In this document: positions 16,175 through 16,499 of the stretch, one piece after another
How the letters are laid out: each line of letters starts with the position of its first letter
Numbering within the stretch: position 1 is the stretch's first letter
From: Flavobacterium psychrophilum
GTDB lineage: Bacteria; Bacteroidota; Bacteroidia; Flavobacteriales; Flavobacteriaceae
DNA: 16,499 bases
NCBI GenBank assembly: GCA_945878515.1
Contig: CAMCTL010000066.1
Location: 1 to 16,499, forward strand
Reading direction: 5' to 3'
Position numbers and translations under genes: made by a program
Notes under the pieces: generated by a model
The model's database searches: none
What the model saw: only the letters and a program-made list of their open reading frames with translations
Told to the model about the DNA's origin: nothing

Positions 16175-16499
16175 TTATTTTGTTTTTATTCAGTTAAATT
16201 TTTTTGTCAAATATATCAATTATCACTGCTTTTTGACTTCTTTATTCTATTTAAATTTAGGAATAAAAACCGTATAATATTTGCCAAAGTTCTTGAAATG
16301 CAGATAGAATTACTAATGTGTAGCCTTTAGAATATTTCATCTGTAATGATATTGAATCGCACGAAAGAATTGGCTCCTTCTAACTGAATTGTCTGTGGTA
16401 GCTTGGGCTAAACGATGGAACATTTTTTCCAAAATACTAATGAATATTTAAATCCTTAGGCAAAATTTTCATTCTAAAGAAATGCTAAAATTAGGTGTG
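16175..16499. other. Terminal intergenic region without intact gene
   Basis: The last 325 bases contain the probable promoter of the beta-helix gene near the left end and otherwise no open frame of useful length. A 26-codon stop-free stretch on the minus strand (16330-16407) has protein-like composition but no start codon and no match I know. It may be a gene remnant or chance. Confidence 0.5.
16208..16215 (-). promoter_or_regulatory. Candidate -7 element for the beta-helix gene
   Basis: Read on the minus strand the bases are TATATTTG, an exact TAnnTTTG match. It lies about 33 bases upstream of the ATG at 16174. No clear -33 element is seen. A start near 16202 would give a leader of about 25 bases. 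Confidence 0.4.

Noticed and set aside
16330..16407. 26-codon stop-free stretch on the minus strand
   Set aside because: It has no start codon and no family match, and such length is common by chance. It is described only within the intergenic entry.
1..16499. CRISPR array, tRNA, rRNA or riboswitch
   Set aside because: I found no regularly spaced repeats, cloverleaf sequence or conserved riboswitch elements by reading either strand, though a covariance-model search was not possible.

Overview
The window is AT-rich DNA from a member of the Bacteroidota, most likely Flavobacterium or a close relative. Three things point there. The promoters fit the Bacteroidetes TTG/TAnnTTTG form with A-rich leaders and no Shine-Dalgarno. 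One gene ends in a type IX secretion (T9SS) type A sorting domain. The main operon has the gene order and special features of the alternative complex III (ACIII) and aa3 oxidase genes known from Flavobacterium johnsoniae.

Layout. Bases 1-81 hold the start of a transposase gene on the minus strand, cut by the window edge. About 550 bases follow without a recognisable gene. A small secreted SPOR-domain protein (minus strand, 634-1023) diverges from a long plus-strand operon, actABCDEF-coxBA (1237-12614), which ends at a strong hairpin terminator (12637-12678). Just behind it lie ruvB, with its own promoter and possibly a leaderless mRNA, and queG, which lacks a standard start codon in a usable position. 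A convergent minus-strand gene (14894-16174) encodes a secreted beta-helix protein with a T9SS sorting tail. The last 325 bases show no intact gene.

How it works together. ACIII oxidises menaquinol at the membrane: ActC and ActF are the NrfD-like membrane subunits and ActB carries the Fe-S clusters. Electrons pass to the c hemes of ActA and ActE and then to CuA of subunit II (CoxB) and the heme a/a3-CuB centre of subunit I (CoxA). No free cytochrome c gene is present. ActA instead carries an extra N-terminal mono-heme domain on Ala/Pro-rich linkers, which could bridge to the oxidase. Subunit III and the oxidase assembly genes are absent and must be elsewhere.

I see no clear evidence of a wholly undescribed system. 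The points worth a second look are variations on known machines: the fused cytochrome domain, an HxxHxxHxxHxxH run in ActF, a four-helix CoxB with an insertion and a changed CuA loop, the odd queG start, and the compact terminator/promoter junction before ruvB.
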